Shown here one piece after another: positions 34,054-42,823 of a stretch of DNA of 64,000 nucleotides. The stretch's first letter is position 1; the number at the start of each line of letters is the position of its first letter. The notes below the pieces were generated by a model, which had not been told where the DNA came from, ran no database searches, and saw only the letters and a list, made by a program, of their open reading frames with translations. Origin of the DNA: SZAS-7 sp964514655 (GTDB lineage Bacteria > Chlamydiota > Chlamydiia > Chlamydiales > FEN-1388); NCBI GenBank assembly GCA_964514655.1, contig CAZEQY010000003.1, positions 1 through 64,000 on the forward strand, given 5' to 3'. A program made the position numbers and the translations under genes.

Positions 34054-34081
34054 TTGACGCGATTTAATTGGCGTGTAGTAT
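34054..34081 (+). promoter_or_regulatory. Possible promoter for the small membrane protein gene
   Basis: TTGACG (34054-34059) and TAGTAT (34076-34081) are 16 bp apart. A GGGGG-rich ribosome site lies before ATG 34122. Confidence 0.4.
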
Positions 34082-34121
34082 TAAGCCATGCAACAATAAA
34101 AATAAATAAAGGGGGCATAAT

Positions 34122-34523
34122 ATGGTTAGTGCAACACCTGCAGCAAATACTGGTTGCTGCTCAGATAGGCTACTCAATACAGGACGAGGAATCATATTTT
34201 CAGCGACAGTATTGTCAAACTTTGTACATGGCTATTTTTCTATTTCCGGCTTTTTAACAGCTGTGAAAGTTAACGATATATACGCCGAGTTCTGCACCAA
34301 TGGTACTGCTACAGCCATGTGCAGCGCTCTCGCTTCAACTGTAGACTCTACACCGGTAAAAACACTTGTGTGGGATCTTGGAACAATTGCAGCAAACTTT
34401 GCTGCAGGCTGGGCTCTATGCCGCCTTTGGGATGCTGGCTGCTGGCCAGGGAGGCTCGGCGGACGTCGGGTGACATCTCTACGCGGGTCGGCGGAGTATG
34501 ACGCAGTAAGTGGTGATGTATGA
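34122..34523 (+). CDS. Small two-helix membrane protein, Inc-like candidate
   Basis: No family is recognised in these 133 residues. Two hydrophobic stretches, about 25-48 (GIIFSATVLSNFVHGYFSIS) and about 82-102 (LVWDLGTIAANFAAGWALCR), are separated by a short Cys-containing loop, followed by a Gly/Arg-rich tail. The start has a purine-rich site (AAAGGGGGC). It may be an inclusion or inner-membrane protein; evidence is topology only. The unusually GC-rich 3' end (GGGAGGCTCGGCGGACG) differs from its neighbours. Confidence 0.5.
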   Translation: MVSATPAANTGCCSDRLLNTGRGIIFSATVLSNFVHGYFSISGFLTAVKVNDIYAEFCTNGTATAMCSALASTVDSTPVKTLVWDLGTIAANFAAGWALCRLWDAGCWPGRLGGRRVTSLRGSAEYDAVSGDV

Positions 34524-34555
34524 CAATACCTCTCGCTTTTTGAAGATACCGAGTC

Positions 34556-34561
34556 TATACT
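34556..34561 (+). promoter_or_regulatory. -10 box upstream of the ankyrin-like gene
   Basis: TATACT lies 28 bp before ATG 34590, with AAGGAG between them. No good -35 is seen. Confidence 0.35.
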
Positions 34562-34589
34562 ATCCGCTCCATCACCCAAGGAGAACCGC

Positions 34590-35609
34590 ATGGAACCAAC
34601 AGCACCTCCACATTCATCACAAATGCCTCAAGCAGCCCGCGAAGAAGAAGTTGGCTCTCTTGTAATTAACGGTAGGACTGTATCTGTAGCTGCCCGTGAA
34701 GATACTATCCTCCTAGAGCTTCAGGGGCTAAATCTAGATGAGGCTTCACCGCCAAGACAAAGACGCGTTAGGCCACTACGTGTTGACAACGACAACAACA
34801 ATCCGGCTGTTAATGAAGATCCCAAAGACCCAGACTTACAGGTTTTTACAAGAAAAATCTGGAACAAGTTCAACGTTTCTTACGAAGTCACAGCCTCACT
34901 GATTTCATTCTTGCCGGACATCCATGAAGAAACCCTAAGCTCCCCAATGCATATTGTGCTTAAGTATTTAAAAGAGGCACCTACATCTTCGGTGTTTACC
35001 GTGCTGCTTACCTGTTTACTCGAAGCCGGCCATGATAAAGAATTTGTAAATGCAGAAGGAATTACTCCCTCACTTCTTGCTGAGCAAATAGACGATAAAC
35101 TCGTTGCAGAACTTATGAGCCACAAAAACCCATGTAAAGCGACACTTTTAGAACTTGCTAAAGCCCATAAAAGAGAAAGTTTACTCGAATTTTTGGAAAC
35201 TCCGGAATGCTGGACCAGGTTTTATGACGCTGCCCCAACATTTGTAGACTCAATCACCCACAATCGGGAGGATTTATACAAAAAGGTCTTTGCCTTTTAT
35301 ACAATTCATGAGCAAGTTGTACATTTTGCCTTTCCATCAACCGGCCGCACTATTCTTCATGGCGCAGTAAGTAGCTTCTTAGCGGGCAATCCAGTAGGGA
35401 TTTTTGAATGCATGGCCATTATGCAACTAGGTGGAAACAAGCATGCACAAAATACAAAAGGCGAAAGCCCGTATAGCCTTGCAAAAGCCTCTGACAACCA
35501 AACGCTTATTAGCCTCTTTGAAATGGAACACCCGACAAATGATGAATTCAATCGACTTGTCCAGATGGATCCAGTGCTCCCCGTTTGGCTAAACAGCAGC
35601 GATCTATAG
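34590..35609 (+). CDS. Ankyrin-like repeat protein (339 aa)
   Basis: The protein has an acidic, Pro/Arg-containing N-terminus of about 85 residues, then helical pairs that resemble degenerate ankyrin repeats. Examples are SPMHIVLKYLKE..LLTCLLEAGHDKEFVNAEGITP, TILHGAVSSF..AIMQLGG, and NKHAQNTKGESPYSLAKASD with NQTLISLFE. There is no signal peptide or membrane segment. Ankyrin proteins of chlamydial relatives are often type III effectors acting on host proteins; that role is inferred. AAGGAG precedes the ATG. It is followed 7 bp later by a serine hydrolase gene. Confidence 0.65.
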   Translation: MEPTAPPHSSQMPQAAREEEVGSLVINGRTVSVAAREDTILLELQGLNLDEASPPRQRRVRPLRVDNDNNNPAVNEDPKDPDLQVFTRKIWNKFNVSYEVTASLISFLPDIHEETLSSPMHIVLKYLKEAPTSSVFTVLLTCLLEAGHDKEFVNAEGITPSLLAEQIDDKLVAELMSHKNPCKATLLELAKAHKRESLLEFLETPECWTRFYDAAPTFVDSITHNREDLYKKVFAFYTIHEQVVHFAFPSTGRTILHGAVSSFLAGNPVGIFECMAIMQLGGNKHAQNTKGESPYSLAKASDNQTLISLFEMEHPTNDEFNRLVQMDPVLPVWLNSSDL

Positions 35610-35616
35610 AGTAATT

Positions 35617-36771
35617 ATGATAGCTATTCTTGCCGCCACATGTCTATTTACCTCTGCATTTGATAATCAAATGCAGACGCTTTTGAACGATCATGTAACA
35701 AAATATCGCGAACTAGAGTATTTTTCTGGGGCATCGCTTTCTGTTTTTAAACCGGGTGATGGCATTCACAACTACTATGCAGGCAAGGTATCTCACGAGG
35801 CTACAAGCCCTGCCGTTAGCGAAAAGACACTCTTTCAAATTGGCAGCATAACAAAATCATTTACTGCTGTAGTTATGCTGCAACTAGAAAAAGAGCGCAT
35901 GCTTGATCTACAACAGACGCTAGATAGCTACTTACCACAGTATCCAAAATGGGCAAAGTACACTCTTGATAGCCTCCTAAACATGACAAGCTGCCTACCA
36001 AACTATTCTGATACGCCATTTTTTAATGTAGCTGCTTACGAAACACCTGAAAAGGTCTATTCTAATGAATCATTAATAGCCTATGTCTACCCCAAAACCA
36101 CCTTCACACCCCCGTTACGAAGTGGGTATTTTTATTCAAACACCGGCTATGCACTAGCTGATATGATCGTTGAAAAGACAACCGGACATACCTTCCGGCA
36201 GGAACTAGAAAATCGCCTACTTAAGCCATGCGAGCTAAAAAACACCTTCTATCCTGTGCCCACACTCCAGCGAGAGCAGTTTGACCGCATGGCACATGGA
36301 TATCAATACAATATCTATGACAATCCCCCACTTGTTGGAGTTGATGTAAAAAAAATGAACCTGAGCTGGGCTGGAGCCGCTGGAGCACTTGTATCGACAA
36401 CTGAAGATGTAGTAAAATGGGTCCAGGCCCTATTTACAGGCGACCTTCTCGATGAAGCGCAAAGGAAAAAGCTCCGAGCGCTACACTCTACAAAGACCGG
36501 CAAGCCAATTTCTTCGCTAAGCGAGGATGATCCGAGCGGCTTTGGCCTAGGAGTTGCATCCAAATATTCATCTGATGATCCAAAAGAGTCTTTTTGGTTT
36601 TATGAAGGACAAACAATGGGCTTTCGAGCCCTCTACATGTACGTCCCTTCGAGCAATATTATTATCGCTTGTGCATTTAATAGCTCTCCAGACAGTCAAA
36701 ATGACCACGCACATGAGCTGCTAATCAACGTATATAAAGCTCTAATGCTACCCAATATCAAGCTTGCTTAG
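35617..36771 (+). CDS. Serine hydrolase, beta-lactamase/DD-peptidase family (class C-like)
   Basis: The 384-residue protein has a short signal-like N-terminus (MIAILAATCLFTSAF). The SxxK motif SITK lies in FQIGSITKSFTAVV, the YxN motif is YSN in GYFYSNTGYALADMI, and the third motif region is near EGQTMGFRALYMY. The family includes AmpC, esterases EstB and D-aminopeptidases; the exact activity is open. Periplasmic or secreted location is likely. It overlaps the convergent next gene by 24 bp at their 3' ends. Confidence 0.87.
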   Translation: MIAILAATCLFTSAFDNQMQTLLNDHVTKYRELEYFSGASLSVFKPGDGIHNYYAGKVSHEATSPAVSEKTLFQIGSITKSFTAVVMLQLEKERMLDLQQTLDSYLPQYPKWAKYTLDSLLNMTSCLPNYSDTPFFNVAAYETPEKVYSNESLIAYVYPKTTFTPPLRSGYFYSNTGYALADMIVEKTTGHTFRQELENRLLKPCELKNTFYPVPTLQREQFDRMAHGYQYNIYDNPPLVGVDVKKMNLSWAGAAGALVSTTEDVVKWVQALFTGDLLDEAQRKKLRALHSTKTGKPISSLSEDDPSGFGLGVASKYSSDDPKESFWFYEGQTMGFRALYMYVPSSNIIIACAFNSSPDSQNDHAHELLINVYKALMLPNIKLA

Positions 36772-37626
36772 ATTTTGAGCAGCGGCAATATCCTGCACTA
36801 CTTCTAAGAAATAGTGGCCATGAGGAAGGGGGGCAAGAGTCTCTTTTGCCTCCTCAACAAAGCCTGGACGAGTCACTCTCTTTGCAAGCTCTTTACGAAT
36901 CGGCTCAGGCAGATGCGTAATTTCTTTATTTTCGTGCCTTTTTAGCGCATGAAGTGCACGATTATAGTTGCGAACTTGTAGATCCTCGTTAACATTAAAG
37001 AAAAAAAGTTTTAGCAAAAGGTCTGTATCAGAAAGACCTCCCACCTTGTCCATAGGAATAGGCTCTAATACTTTGCGTTTTGTCCCGAGCGCTACTAAGG
37101 CGTTGTGGACATCGTTAATAAAGTCGGTAACAATGCGTACGTTTTGACGGTAATGTGCGGGCCTATCTTCAACATAAAAAGTCACTATCTCTTCTGGCAG
37201 TTCAAGCTCCGGGTGGTTTTGCGCTGCGAGCACTAATACAACGCGAGCACCATCCAACTTAGCATTATTGTGGCCCATCTTCCAGAATCTTTCAACAAAA
37301 GGGGCAAGAGCGCTATTTGTTAACGGACAATCTAAAGCTCGAAGACGGGGACATGTTGCCATGGCAGTTGCCACGCGTTTAATTACAGTTTGGTAAGCGG
37401 CATTTTCTTCGCCTTGCAAAAGCTGAGCAAGATCTTCTTGTGTAATAACTCTCCAGCCTGATTTAGGTACATCTTGTTCACTCAAAGCGCAAAGACCTGA
37501 TTGTCGATCAAGAAGTGTTACAGCTGTTATACGTTGTCGGCTTTCTTTAAGGTTTTTATCTTCAATCGTTTCAACTGCCATAGTAAAAGCACGCGTAAGA
37601 TCAGCACTAATTGTATCTGAAATCAT
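36748..37626 (-). CDS. Hypothetical protein (292 aa)
   Basis: No family is recognised. The protein is soluble and mixed alpha/beta, with no signal peptide. The start is placed at ATG 37626 (MISDTISADLTRAFTMAVE), preceded by GAGAGAA. The upstream alternative at 37728 would leave only 21 bp to the divergent thioredoxin-like gene. The segment RLRALDCPLTNSALAPFVERF resembles a leucine-rich-repeat-like turn but is isolated. It converges on the serine hydrolase gene. Confidence 0.6.
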   Translation of the reverse strand: MISDTISADLTRAFTMAVETIEDKNLKESRQRITAVTLLDRQSGLCALSEQDVPKSGWRVITQEDLAQLLQGEENAAYQTVIKRVATAMATCPRLRALDCPLTNSALAPFVERFWKMGHNNAKLDGARVVLVLAAQNHPELELPEEIVTFYVEDRPAHYRQNVRIVTDFINDVHNALVALGTKRKVLEPIPMDKVGGLSDTDLLLKLFFFNVNEDLQVRNYNRALHALKRHENKEITHLPEPIRKELAKRVTRPGFVEEAKETLAPLPHGHYFLEVVQDIAAAQNLSKLDIG

Positions 37627-37749
37627 GGTAGTTCTCTCGTATTTTTTAGGCGCCACTATACGTATTTCCGGATCAATTTGCAAGTTTGCTTGCATAGATC
37701 TGGGCAATAGCTTTACGATAACTAGCACCTATATGGAGTTGAGCTTCCG

Positions 37750-38205
37750 ATGAAATTTTTTGCCCTTATTTTGGCTCTTGCAGTACAGTACGCCCACGCA
37801 GATACCATCAACTGGACCACAGACTATCCTGCAGCTCTTGAGCAGGCAAAGAAAGAAAACAGAACGCTCTTTCTTTGCTTTACCGGCTCTGACTGGTGCC
37901 CATGGAGCAAAAAAATGCAAATCGAGATACTCTCTGATCCACAGTTTCTAGAGCAGATAGACAAGAATCTGATCTTTGTTAAGCTTGACTATCCACGCAA
38001 GAGACTTCAAGATGAAGAACTCAAAAAGCAAAATCACAGGCTCTACGAAAAATTTCATATTAAATCACTTGATGTAGGAATGAACCGCGGCCTTCCGGCT
38101 GTCATCCTCCTAGACCCAAATGGCAATAAAATTGGCGAGCTCGGCTATCAAGTAGGCGGCGGCGCACCCTTTGCCAAACAAGTTGCCGATCTTTTGGTGC
38201 ATTGA
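37750..38205 (+). CDS. Periplasmic thioredoxin-like protein with a single active-site Cys
   Basis: The 151-residue protein has a signal peptide (MKFFALILALAVQYAHA) and a thioredoxin-7/DUF255-like fold. The redox motif GSDWCPWSKKM has the second Cys of CxxC replaced by Ser, giving a monothiol site. The cis-Pro region is MNRGLPAVILLDPNG. It resembles DsbH-type chlamydial periplasmic proteins in layout. Loss of the second Cys suggests isomerase, sulfenic-acid reductase or glutathione-like roles. It could be kept reduced by DsbD (24 kb). It overlaps the next gene by 4 bp. Confidence 0.85.
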   Translation: MKFFALILALAVQYAHADTINWTTDYPAALEQAKKENRTLFLCFTGSDWCPWSKKMQIEILSDPQFLEQIDKNLIFVKLDYPRKRLQDEELKKQNHRLYEKFHIKSLDVGMNRGLPAVILLDPNGNKIGELGYQVGGGAPFAKQVADLLVH

Positions 38206-38708
38206 TGAGCTGGTCACTTTTAACCGGAGTTGCAAGCGGCGTCCTTGGAACAGCAGGCGTTGCAATTCTCACAAAAATTGGGTGCGAGAGGCTCTTGACC
38301 TCTACATTTCCCAGAATGGGACCCATTGAAAAGGCAGTAAAATCTAACATTAGCGTATTTTTACTTTCTCAAACAATCGCCGCATGCATTGAACATAACT
38401 ATTCCCTCTTTTGGAAAGGTGTTCAAGCTGGTGCAAACTTTACGACAAACTTTGAAGTCTTCTTTTTTGGGGTAGACTTAGGCATTACCGCATTTCAACA
38501 TCAACATAACGATCAAAGTACACCTGAACTGAAGCGAGTTCTTACAAAAGAGGTTGCCCTTCGAACGATGGAAATTGCCACCCTACACCTACTAAAACCC
38601 GAAGATCCTATCTCCACTTTATTACTGGATGTCCTATCCTTCCATTACGGCTTTCGCATCATGCAAAGAGCCCACGCACTCTTGCACCAACCAGCCCCCA
38701 ACAACTAA
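38202..38708 (+). CDS. Hypothetical membrane-associated protein (168 aa)
   Basis: No family is recognised. A hydrophobic N-terminal stretch (WSLLTGVASGVLGTAGVAIL) may be a membrane anchor, and two moderately hydrophobic segments follow (NISVFLLSQTIAACI, FEVFFFGVDLGITAF). The C-terminal half is helical. The 4-bp overlap with the thioredoxin-like gene indicates a joint operon. Confidence 0.55.
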   Translation: MMSWSLLTGVASGVLGTAGVAILTKIGCERLLTSTFPRMGPIEKAVKSNISVFLLSQTIAACIEHNYSLFWKGVQAGANFTTNFEVFFFGVDLGITAFQHQHNDQSTPELKRVLTKEVALRTMEIATLHLLKPEDPISTLLLDVLSFHYGFRIMQRAHALLHQPAPNN

Positions 38709-38759
38709 GAACATGAATATCTCGAGAAACAACCGTTTTTGACAAAAATGCCGTTTAGT

Positions 38760-40346
38760 TTAACTATTTATCTTAAGGCGCTTTTTGATTGAGGAAAATA
38801 ATGAGGGTTTGATGTGGCGGTCGAGGATTTTTTCGAGGATTTCACGTTGGAGGTTAAGTAAGGCTTGGTTTTCTGGCTGCAAAAGAAGGCCGTGAGAGGT
38901 AAGCATGTTGGCGCGCTGCAAGTTGGCAGGAACACCATCTATTCCATCTTTAAGAACCGATACAACAAATCGTATTGCTTCGATATGATTGGGGTTAAGA
39001 GATAGTGAGTTGTGATAGAGCTCAAAAGCCTTCTTTGGATTAGTTTTTACACATAATTCGGCAAGTTCAACGAGTGAAAAATAGTGCTTTGGATCTAGCT
39101 CTAGGGCCTTTTCAAAAAGCTGGCGAGCTTTTTGTTGATCTCCCATGTGCTTGTGGACATAGGCGCAAATTGCAAGTGCAAAAGGCTGGTTGGGATCAAT
39201 TTCTAAAGAGCGTTCTACCAAATCTTTTGCTCGCTTAAGATCGCACTCAGCCCCTTTAGACCCTATACGAAGTACTTCAGCAAACCAGTTGAGCACAAAG
39301 GTGCTATTTGGGTTTAACTTGTATGCAGTTTCTAACGTAGTATACGCACGAGAAATATCCGGAGGAATATCAGGAAGCGCTCCTGTACATAGTATCTCGC
39401 CAAGGCTTGCAAGGGCATAGCCATAACTTGGAGCAAGCTGGACAGCTTGATCCAATAGCTCATACGCGCGCTTTCTATTAGCCATAACGCCATCGCCGCC
39501 AATTCGCAATAGCTCTCCATATGTCGCAAGGGCATATGGATAATCCGGCGTAGTTGCAAGCACCTTTTCAAGGATCATCATTGACTGCCTTCTATCGCGC
39601 ACAACGCCATCTCCGCCAACAAGAAGAAGCTCTGCTAGCGTGCACAAGGCAAATGGATTATAAGGGCCAAGCTCGCATGCCTTTGTGAGGTATCTATAGG
39701 CAAGCTTCATATCTCGCTGCACGCCAGAAGCCCCTGTTCGTAAAAGCGCGCCAAGTGACCCAAGGGCAAATGTATTTTGTGGATCTGCCTCTACAGCACG
39801 TTTAAGATAGTGATAGGCAGCTTGCTGGTCTACTCCAACTCCGGGAGCGCCTGTTCGTAATAGCTCACCTAGATGTGCAAGGGCAAATGAATAATCCGGA
39901 TTGATGCGAACAGCTTCTAAAAACAGGCTATAGGCCTTTTGGGGATTTTTGCCACCATCGAGGTTAAGAGCTGCAAGGCTAGCGAGTGCAAAAGGATACT
40001 GCGGATCAACTGCAAGAGCGCGCTCTAAAAGCTCTGTTGCCTTATTATCATCTTTATCGATTGCCTTACCGGGGCTTGTAAAGAGGTTTGCAAAGGAGAC
40101 AAAGGCATGTATGTTTTCTGGAACAGGGCCTTGAACTGGATTATGAAGCACGCACTCTTGCTGAATCATCTTTAATAAATCGTAGAGCCAAGATAAGAGC
40201 GGGTGATCTTGAGAACCTTCAACCCTATCAATTTCTACAAGCAGGTGGTTAAGATCACATTCTAAATCTTCAGAATGTTTGAGCTTTTCTGTGAGTGTGG
40301 CAACAGGTATCTTGCCTTCTAATAGAGCTTTAATTTCGTGTGACAT
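38760..40346 (-). CDS. TPR/Sel1-like repeat protein (528 aa)
   Basis: About eleven tandem repeats of 36-39 residues run from about residue 95 to the end. The pattern is DPxxxFALxxLGELLRTGAxGVxxDxxxAYxYLxxAxE, a hybrid of TPR and Sel1-like repeats. There is no signal peptide or membrane helix. Such solenoids bind peptides or proteins; Sel1/TPR proteins are common effectors and chaperones in amoeba-associated bacteria. The C-terminus ends in a basic tail (KKRLKINS). It is a lone gene between convergent and divergent neighbours. Confidence 0.85.
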   Translation of the reverse strand: MSHEIKALLEGKIPVATLTEKLKHSEDLECDLNHLLVEIDRVEGSQDHPLLSWLYDLLKMIQQECVLHNPVQGPVPENIHAFVSFANLFTSPGKAIDKDDNKATELLERALAVDPQYPFALASLAALNLDGGKNPQKAYSLFLEAVRINPDYSFALAHLGELLRTGAPGVGVDQQAAYHYLKRAVEADPQNTFALGSLGALLRTGASGVQRDMKLAYRYLTKACELGPYNPFALCTLAELLLVGGDGVVRDRRQSMMILEKVLATTPDYPYALATYGELLRIGGDGVMANRKRAYELLDQAVQLAPSYGYALASLGEILCTGALPDIPPDISRAYTTLETAYKLNPNSTFVLNWFAEVLRIGSKGAECDLKRAKDLVERSLEIDPNQPFALAICAYVHKHMGDQQKARQLFEKALELDPKHYFSLVELAELCVKTNPKKAFELYHNSLSLNPNHIEAIRFVVSVLKDGIDGVPANLQRANMLTSHGLLLQPENQALLNLQREILEKILDRHIKPSLFSSIKKRLKINS

Positions 40347-40462
40347 GCAATGAGTGTAGCCTGAAAAAACGAATAATGCAAGCCAAAGAATATATAAGGA
40401 TTTTTTTGTTTTAACTTATTTACTGTAAATGGCTTATTTTTGCTTGAGTTTTTGCGTTAATC

Positions 40463-41236
40463 ATGTACCATTCCAATTATATGACGTACGAACGAGAAAA
40501 AAAACCACTACTACTTTCTGCCGATGCTGATGCTACTTTTGCTGAAGAGAGCTTTCGTCATGAATCGATGAATCTAGCTCAAGAAGTAGTGCAGGATGAA
40601 GAGCAGCGGTTTTTATCTTTTCGCCTCCCTCTTGTAAAATGGAAGAGCTTTCTTCTTTTTATGACCATCTCGATGGGACTACTCTTTCACTGGTTTTCAA
40701 CATCAGAGCTTTTTAGCGTGCCAGAAGATGTAGCCATCTCGCGCTTTAAATTTAGTAAAGCGAAGGAAAGCTACTTTCAAAATAGCACCTACTGGGATGC
40801 TAAGCAGCGCCATTTTACCGAAAGGCTCTCTGATGAATTGAGCGTTCACAACGACACAGAAGTGCTACGCGAAATACAGGAGATGCCGGGAGAGATCTTT
40901 ATTTCGTTTTTACTAAAAAAATTGCGACTCGGCTTAAGCACGCTAGAAAAGACAGCTGTCTTTTCACGTGATGACACCTCAGGCTGCTCGCTCATTATCT
41001 CCAAGCCCGAAAATAGCATATGGCCGTTTGGCATCATGCTTGCGCTTGAAGTTGAAGTAAAGGTGCAAAAAGAGCGTTTTTCCCTCGGCGTTACGAGGCT
41101 GCGCCGCGGCACGCAAGACATCGCCCTTGGCCTTGCCTGGACCTATTTTGGACCGGAACTTGAAAGCATAAGGCAACTTGAATCTACAACAAAACAGTCA
41201 TTTATTCTTTTATCAAAAAGTGAAGACCTTAAATGA
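40463..41236 (+). CDS. Hypothetical single-span membrane protein (257 aa)
   Basis: No family is recognised. A charged cytosolic N-terminus of about 66 residues is followed by one membrane helix (FLLFMTISMGLLFHWF) and a periplasmic domain of about 170 residues with no cysteine-rich or repeat pattern. An alternative start is ATG 40481. It overlaps the NFACT-R gene by 4 bp (ATGA), so the two are translationally coupled. Confidence 0.6.
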   Translation: MYHSNYMTYEREKKPLLLSADADATFAEESFRHESMNLAQEVVQDEEQRFLSFRLPLVKWKSFLLFMTISMGLLFHWFSTSELFSVPEDVAISRFKFSKAKESYFQNSTYWDAKQRHFTERLSDELSVHNDTEVLREIQEMPGEIFISFLLKKLRLGLSTLEKTAVFSRDDTSGCSLIISKPENSIWPFGIMLALEVEVKVQKERFSLGVTRLRRGTQDIALGLAWTYFGPELESIRQLESTTKQSFILLSKSEDLK

Positions 41237-42048
41237 ATACTCAATTTGAACTTGATAAGAAAAAGACCATACAGGCTATCCAGAAAAAGCTTTCATCTTT
41301 TGAAACGGCAATAAAGCAAGCCAAAAGCGAATATGAAAGCACAAAAGAGTTTGAACATGTCAAACACCTTGCAGAGCTTGTTAAAGCTGACATTTCTCAA
41401 GCAAAAGAAGAGCTTAGAGAGCATGGTGCACATGTTGAAAAGCAGCTTTCAGAGATGGTGGAAGATATCTTCGACAAAAGCAAAAAGCTAGAAAAAGCCT
41501 TGTCACCCATCACCGCCATTTTAAAGCAGTTTGATAAAGATGTTCATTACTGGCTAGAAGCTTTAAAAAAGGCTCAAGAAGCATCTGACGCTGACTCCCT
41601 GCAGGCACTACAAAAGTCTCTTAAGCTCTTTGAAACTCAAGAGCCCTATCACCTCTATCATTCTGAGTCAGGTCATGAAATTTTTGTCGGCAAAAATGCA
41701 GACGGCAACGAGGTTGTCACCTTTACAGTAGCCCATGATCACGATCTTTGGCTACATGCCCACTCAGTAAATGGCGCTCACGTAGTTATACGCAAAAAAA
41801 GGGGACAAGAAGTTGACCCGGAAACCATTCAAGACGCTGTGCAGCTTGCACTCCACTACAGTAAAGCTAAAGGGTCTTCTACCAGTGTTGACATATTAGT
41901 TACTGAAAAAGATCAGGTCTCTAACATACCTAAGACCCCAAAAGACAAGGTAGTCGTTGGCAAGCATAAGACTATCAGCGCAACGTATGATCTAGAGCGC
42001 GCCATGAAGCTCATTCATCAGAACGAAAACGATACCCAACACCCCTAA
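41233..42048 (+). CDS. NFACT-R (DUF814) domain protein with N-terminal coiled coil
   Basis: Of 271 residues, about 1-125 form a Lys/Glu-rich coiled coil. About 130-260 match the NFACT-R RNA-binding domain of RqcH/NEMF/Tae2: GHEIFVGKNADGNEVVTFTV, DLWLHAHSVNGAHVVIRKK, AVQLALHYSKAKGSSTSVDI, then KVVVGKHKTISATYD. The NFACT-N glycosylase-like domain and HhH domains of full RqcH are absent. Full-length relatives act in rescue of stalled 50S ribosomes; a shortened role in ribosome quality control or RNA binding is plausible. The 3' end overlaps the convergent response regulator by 38 bp. Confidence 0.82.
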   Translation: MNTQFELDKKKTIQAIQKKLSSFETAIKQAKSEYESTKEFEHVKHLAELVKADISQAKEELREHGAHVEKQLSEMVEDIFDKSKKLEKALSPITAILKQFDKDVHYWLEALKKAQEASDADSLQALQKSLKLFETQEPYHLYHSESGHEIFVGKNADGNEVVTFTVAHDHDLWLHAHSVNGAHVVIRKKRGQEVDPETIQDAVQLALHYSKAKGSSTSVDILVTEKDQVSNIPKTPKDKVVVGKHKTISATYDLERAMKLIHQNENDTQHP

Positions 42049-42700
42049 CGGTATCGATATAGTCAAAACGTGGTCCAAGTTTTTTTCTTAAGGCTGCGAT
42101 ATGCACGTCTATATTTCGATCCACCACAAAGGCATCGTCGTTATGCAAATCATCTAAAAGCTGATTGCGCGTAAGGACCTTGCCGGAGCTTTGCACAAGG
42201 CGACGAAGAATGCCAAACTCTGAGAGCGTAAGCTGAATAGGCGCCCCCTTCTTTTTTACGATGTAGCTATCAAATTCGATATGAAAATCACCAAAAGAAG
42301 CTACCCGTGGAGACTTTTGCTCTTCCATATTGCGCCTTAGCACCGCTTTGATACGCGAAAAAAGTACGCGTGGAGAAAAAGGCTTTGTCACATAGTCATC
42401 CGCCCCAAGTTCAAGCCCTAAGACAACGTCTGTTTCTGAACTTTTGGCTGAAATCATGATAATAGGTATGTCTTTAAGCAAGCTATGCGCTTTTATCCTA
42501 CGGCAAACATCAAGCCCATTTTGCCCGGGCAGCATAATATCGAGGATAATAAGATCCGGTTTTTCACGCTCTATTAGGTCAAAGCCATTTAAGCCATCTA
42601 TAGCACTTACTAGCTTATAGCCCGAAATATCTGCTTGCAGTTTTATTAGGGCAGCAATGTCTTCTTCATCCTCAATCAAGGCAAGTCTTGTTTTCTGCAT
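42011..42700 (-). CDS. OmpR/PhoB-family response regulator
   Basis: The 229-residue protein has an N-terminal receiver domain with acidic pocket ED in IEDEEDIAAL, phosphorylatable Asp in DLIILDIMLPGQNG, Thr/Ser in IIMISAKS and Lys in DDYVTKPFSP. A C-terminal winged helix (LTLSEFGILRRLVQSSGKVLTRNQLL, then VVDRNIDVHIAALRKKLG and IDTVRGVGYRF) follows. All phosphorylation residues are present, unlike the atypical chlamydial ChxR. No histidine kinase gene is adjacent. Start ATG 42700 has AAAGGT upstream; an upstream ATG at 42754 adds a basic stretch outside the fold. Confidence 0.93.
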   Translation of the reverse strand: MQKTRLALIEDEEDIAALIKLQADISGYKLVSAIDGLNGFDLIEREKPDLIILDIMLPGQNGLDVCRRIKAHSLLKDIPIIMISAKSSETDVVLGLELGADDYVTKPFSPRVLFSRIKAVLRRNMEEQKSPRVASFGDFHIEFDSYIVKKKGAPIQLTLSEFGILRRLVQSSGKVLTRNQLLDDLHNDDAFVVDRNIDVHIAALRKKLGPRFDYIDTVRGVGYRFRSDE

Positions 42701-42809
42701 AGTATTACCTTTATTAATACGCCATCTAGGGTATCGCAAAAGGTAATATTTCATCTACTTACTCGTTAAGAGGACTGAAGATAGCCTTTATGAAAAAAAG
42801 ATAATCCTG

Positions 42810-42815
42810 TATACT
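42810..42815 (+). promoter_or_regulatory. -10 box of a probable leaderless DMT permease promoter
   Basis: TATACT ends eight bases before ATG 42824, and there is no Shine-Dalgarno sequence. The -35 (TTTATG region) is weak. The layout is the same as at rarA and dnaB. Confidence 0.45.
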
Positions 42816-42823
42816 GTCACCAT

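Noticed and set aside
37627..37728. N-terminal extension of the minus-strand gene ending at 36748
   Set aside because: No ribosome site, and it would leave only 21 bp for the divergent promoters; ATG 37626 has GAGAGAA upstream.
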